Position numbers and translations under genes: made by a program
Shown here: positions 61,522 through 64,000 of the stretch, piece by piece
Layout of the letters: each line of letters opens with the position of its first letter
Numbering within the stretch: position 1 is the first letter of the stretch
Origin: UBA5066 sp046331465
GTDB taxonomy: Bacteria; Acidobacteriota; Thermoanaerobaculia; UBA5066
DNA: 64,000 nt
Direction: 5' to 3'
NCBI GenBank assembly: GCA_046331465.1
Contig: JAXLQV010000001.1
Location: forward strand, 2,232,001-2,296,000
Notes under the pieces: model-generated
What the model was told of the DNA's origin: nothing
The model's input: only the letters and a program-made list of their open reading frames with translations
Database searches by the model: none

Positions 61522-64000
61522 ATGGCGAACTTCCAGGTCAACGGTCGGGACGTCACCTGCACGAGGGACGCGAACCTCCTCGAGTTCCTCCGGGAGGACC
61601 TGAACGTCACCTCGGTGAAGAACGGGTGCTCGGAGGGCGTCTGCGGAGCCTGCATGGTCCTCGTGGACGGCAAGGCGACCCGGGCGTGCCTCCTCAAGAT
61701 GGACAAGCTCGAGGGGAAGAAGGTCGTGACCGTCGAGGGCCTCACGGACCGCGAGAAGGACGTCTACACCTACGCCTTCGCGAACGCCGGCGCGGTCCAG
61801 TGCGGGTTCTGCATGCCCGGCATGGTGATCAGCGCCAAGGGGATCGTCGACGCCCACCCGGAGCCGACGCACGAGGACCTCGCGAAGGGCCTCGCCACGA
61901 ACCTCTGCCGCTGCACCGGCTACGTGAAGATCGAGAAGGCGATCGTCGACTCGGCGCGGATCTTCAAGGAGGGGGCCGCGGTGCCGGACGGCCACGAGGC
62001 CGCGCTCGGCGTGGGCGCGAAGATCCAGCGCGTCGACGCGCGGGAGAAGGTCCTCGGCGCGGCGCTCTACGTGGACGACATGAAGGTCCCCGGGATGCTC
62101 CACGGCGCGGTGCTGCGCCCGCCGAAGGCGCGGATCCTCCTGAAGGGGATCGACGCGTCCGAGGCGCTCGCGATGCCGGGGGTGAAGTGCGTCCTGACGG
62201 CCGCCGACGTCCCGGGCGACCGCTTCCACGGGCACATCATCCACGACTGGCCCGCGATGATCGCCGTCGGCGAGGAGACGCGCTACGTCGGCGACGCGAT
62301 CGCCCTCGTCGCCGCGGAGACCCGCAAGCAGGCGAAGGAGGCGGTCGCGAGGATCCGGCTCGACTACGAGGTCCTCCCGCCGCTCGTCGACCCGAAGCGG
62401 GCGCTCGACGAGGGCGCCCCGAAGCTCCACCCGAAGGGAAACCTCCTCGCGAAGTCCACGTTGAGGCGCGGCGACCCGGACAAGGCGATCGCCGAGGCGG
62501 CCATCGTCGTGAGGCAGAAGTTCCGGACGCCCGAGACCGAGCACGCCTTCATGGAGGTGGAGAGCGCCCTGGCCATCCCCGGGGAGGACGAGACGCTCAC
62601 GGTCTACACCGGGACCCAGAGCATCTACGACGACTACAAGGGGATCGTCGGGGTCCTGGGCCTGCCCGCGGAAAAGGTGAAGGTCGTCAGTGCCTACGTC
62701 GGGGGCGGTTTCGGCGGCAAGGAAGACCTCATCGTCCAGCACCACGCCGCGCTCCTCGCCTGGAAGCTGAAGGCGCCGGTGAAGCTGACGCTCGACCGCC
62801 AGGAGTCGATCCGGGTCCACCCGAAGCGCCACGCCTTCGAGATGGACTACGTCGTCGCCGCCGACGCCGAGGGCCGCGTCACCGCCGTCAAGGCCGACCT
62901 CCTCCAGGACACCGGGGCCTACGCCTCCCTCGGCGGCCCGGTCCTGCAGCGCGCCTGCACGCACGGGGCGGGTCCGTACAAGATCCCGAATGTCGAGATC
63001 GTCGGCACGGGCGTCTACACGAACAACCCGCCCGGGGGCGCCTTCCGCGGATTCGGCGTCACGCAGTCGTGCTTCGCCATCGAGTCGTGCCTGAACCTCG
63101 TCGCGAAGGAGGCCGGCCTCACGCCGTGGGAGGTCCGCTGGCGGAACGCCTGCGCGCCGGGCGACGTCCTGCCGAACGGGCAGATCTGCGACGAGGGGAC
63201 CGGTCTCAAGGAGACCCTCCTCGCGGTGAAGGACCTCTGCGAGAGGCGCCCCGACGCGGGGGTCGCCTGCGCGATGAAGAACGCCGGGATCGGCGTCGGG
63301 CTCCCCGACGTGGGACGTGTGAGACTGAAGGTGGAGGGAGGCAGGGCGGTCATCTACACGAGCGCCGCCTGCATGGGGCAGGGGCTCGCCTCCGTCCTCC
63401 AGCAGTTCGTCGCCGAGATCACGGGCCTCTCCTGGGGCCAGATCGCCGTCGCGCCGCCCGACACCTCCAACTCCCCGAACAGCGGAACGACGACGGCCTC
63501 CCGCCAGACCCTCTTCACGGGCGAGGCGGCCTGCCGAGCCGCCACCGACCTGAAGAAGGACCTCGCCGCGGCGTCGCTCGCCGAGCTCGAGGGGAAGGAG
63601 TACTACGCCGAGTTCTCCGGCGTCACCGATCCCTTCGCGAGCGACAAGCCGAACCCGGTCAGCCACGTCGCCTACTCGTACGCGACCCACGTCGTCCTCC
63701 TCGACGAGGCCGGGATGCTCGAGAAGGTCGTCGCGGCGCACGACGTCGGCCGGGCCATCAACCCGGTCCAGGTGGAGGCCCAGATCGAAGGGGGCGTCGT
63801 CATGGGGCTCGGGTTCGGCCTGACCGAGGACTTCCCGCTCAAGGACGGCGAGCCGCAGGTGAAGTACGGAACGCTGGGGCTCTTCAAGGACTCGAAGGTG
63901 CCGCCGATCGAGCCGGTCATCATCGAGAAGAACCCCGACCCCAAGGCGTTCGGCGCGAAGGGGCTCGGCGAGATCGCCACGATCCCGACGGCGCCGGCGG
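61522..64000 (+). CDS. xdhD: Molybdenum hydroxylase, XdhD type with fused [2Fe-2S] domain (partial)
   Basis: The open frame from ATG 61522 runs past the window end (826 codons seen). Residues 1-150 hold two [2Fe-2S] clusters: C36, C41, C44 and C56 (NGCSEGVCGACMV), then C94/C97 (CGFC) and C129/C131 (CRC). The Mo-binding part follows, with GGGFGGKED, NNPPGGAFRGFGVTQ, NSGTTTASRQT, and GLGEIA near the end, where the glutamate corresponds to the catalytic base of xanthine dehydrogenases. Fusion of Fe-S and Mo parts without an FAD domain is the XdhD/Se-dependent hydroxylase layout. The FAD protein may be further downstream, or YgfK may carry the electrons. Likely acts on a purine. Confidence 0.92.
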   Translation, partial: MANFQVNGRDVTCTRDANLLEFLREDLNVTSVKNGCSEGVCGACMVLVDGKATRACLLKMDKLEGKKVVTVEGLTDREKDVYTYAFANAGAVQCGFCMPGMVISAKGIVDAHPEPTHEDLAKGLATNLCRCTGYVKIEKAIVDSARIFKEGAAVPDGHEAALGVGAKIQRVDAREKVLGAALYVDDMKVPGMLHGAVLRPPKARILLKGIDASEALAMPGVKCVLTAADVPGDRFHGHIIHDWPAMIAVGEETRYVGDAIALVAAETRKQAKEAVARIRLDYEVLPPLVDPKRALDEGAPKLHPKGNLLAKSTLRRGDPDKAIAEAAIVVRQKFRTPETEHAFMEVESALAIPGEDETLTVYTGTQSIYDDYKGIVGVLGLPAEKVKVVSAYVGGGFGGKEDLIVQHHAALLAWKLKAPVKLTLDRQESIRVHPKRHAFEMDYVVAADAEGRVTAVKADLLQDTGAYASLGGPVLQRACTHGAGPYKIPNVEIVGTGVYTNNPPGGAFRGFGVTQSCFAIESCLNLVAKEAGLTPWEVRWRNACAPGDVLPNGQICDEGTGLKETLLAVKDLCERRPDAGVACAMKNAGIGVGLPDVGRVRLKVEGGRAVIYTSAACMGQGLASVLQQFVAEITGLSWGQIAVAPPDTSNSPNSGTTTASRQTLFTGEAACRAATDLKKDLAAASLAELEGKEYYAEFSGVTDPFASDKPNPVSHVAYSYATHVVLLDEAGMLEKVVAAHDVGRAINPVQVEAQIEGGVVMGLGFGLTEDFPLKDGEPQVKYGTLGLFKDSKVPPIEPVIIEKNPDPKAFGAKGLGEIATIPTAPA

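Overview
The window is a 64 kb piece of a very GC-rich chromosome. It is gene-dense: no stretch over 300 bases lacks a gene, the longest being the 240 bases before the purine-type operon. I saw no tRNA, rRNA, CRISPR, insertion sequence or phage gene. The cell is probably Gram-negative, because there is a Tsx-like outer-membrane channel, a lipoprotein and a NagZ-type recycling enzyme. The mix of genes (split leucine-pathway carboxylase, tandem ArsA-like ATPase, Pro/Glu-rich response regulator, PhaR with phasins) would suit a GC-rich Acidobacteriota or a similar deep lineage. That placement is inference; no marker settles it.

Layout. (1) 1-9455, minus strand: a housekeeping operon, miaA (cut by the window edge), comEC, an rlmD-type RNA methyltransferase, an unknown gene, coaX, birA and valS, mostly joined by 4-base stop/start overlaps. 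(2) 9497-11392, minus: a response regulator with a long Pro/Glu-rich tail. (3) 11485-17488, minus: a leucine catabolism operon with both parts of methylcrotonyl-CoA carboxylase, methylglutaconyl-CoA hydratase, HMG-CoA lyase and an inserted LEA14/WHy-like secreted protein; a B12-binding mutase subunit follows at 17560-17961. (4) 18013-28536: a MshEN/GAF-like protein, an HU/IHF protein, an M50 protease, dtd, ssb, nagZ, mutS, tsaB, rimI, a DUF465 protein, pssA and an Asd-like pseudoenzyme. (5) 28586-35718, minus: a lipoprotein of unknown role, a very large NtrY-like sensor kinase, and urocanase. (6) 35838-42730: a PhaR-type regulator, two phasin-like proteins, a patatin lipase, an acyltransferase, an atypical SDR protein and a tandem ArsA-like ATPase. 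(7) 42750-45666: histidine ammonia-lyase and, divergently, purA.

(8) 45698-64000, plus strand: the most interesting part. It holds mocA, ygeY, ygfK, an NCS2 purine permease, a Tsx-like outer-membrane channel, hyuA, ygeW, a second PLP enzyme, ssnA, carbamate kinase, ygeX (diaminopropionate ammonia-lyase) and a fused [2Fe-2S]/molybdenum hydroxylase of the XdhD type, which runs off the end. In E. coli and many anaerobes this gene set is the selenium-metabolism-linked purine cluster, tied experimentally in gut bacteria to anaerobic breakdown of uric acid and other purines. Here it looks like a nearly self-contained module: outer- and inner-membrane uptake, cofactor maturation, redox enzymes, ring-opening hydrolases, a transcarbamoylase plus carbamate kinase that could make ATP, and a lyase giving pyruvate and ammonia. 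Its main promoter is a strikingly AT-rich patch at 46279-46338.

A second theme is regulatory. Many genes carry a TANNNT box (often TAGAAT, TAGACT or TAGATT) 6-10 bases before the start codon with no Shine-Dalgarno sequence, which suggests widespread leaderless transcripts. Downstream genes in operons are instead coupled by GTGA, ATGA or TTGA overlaps.
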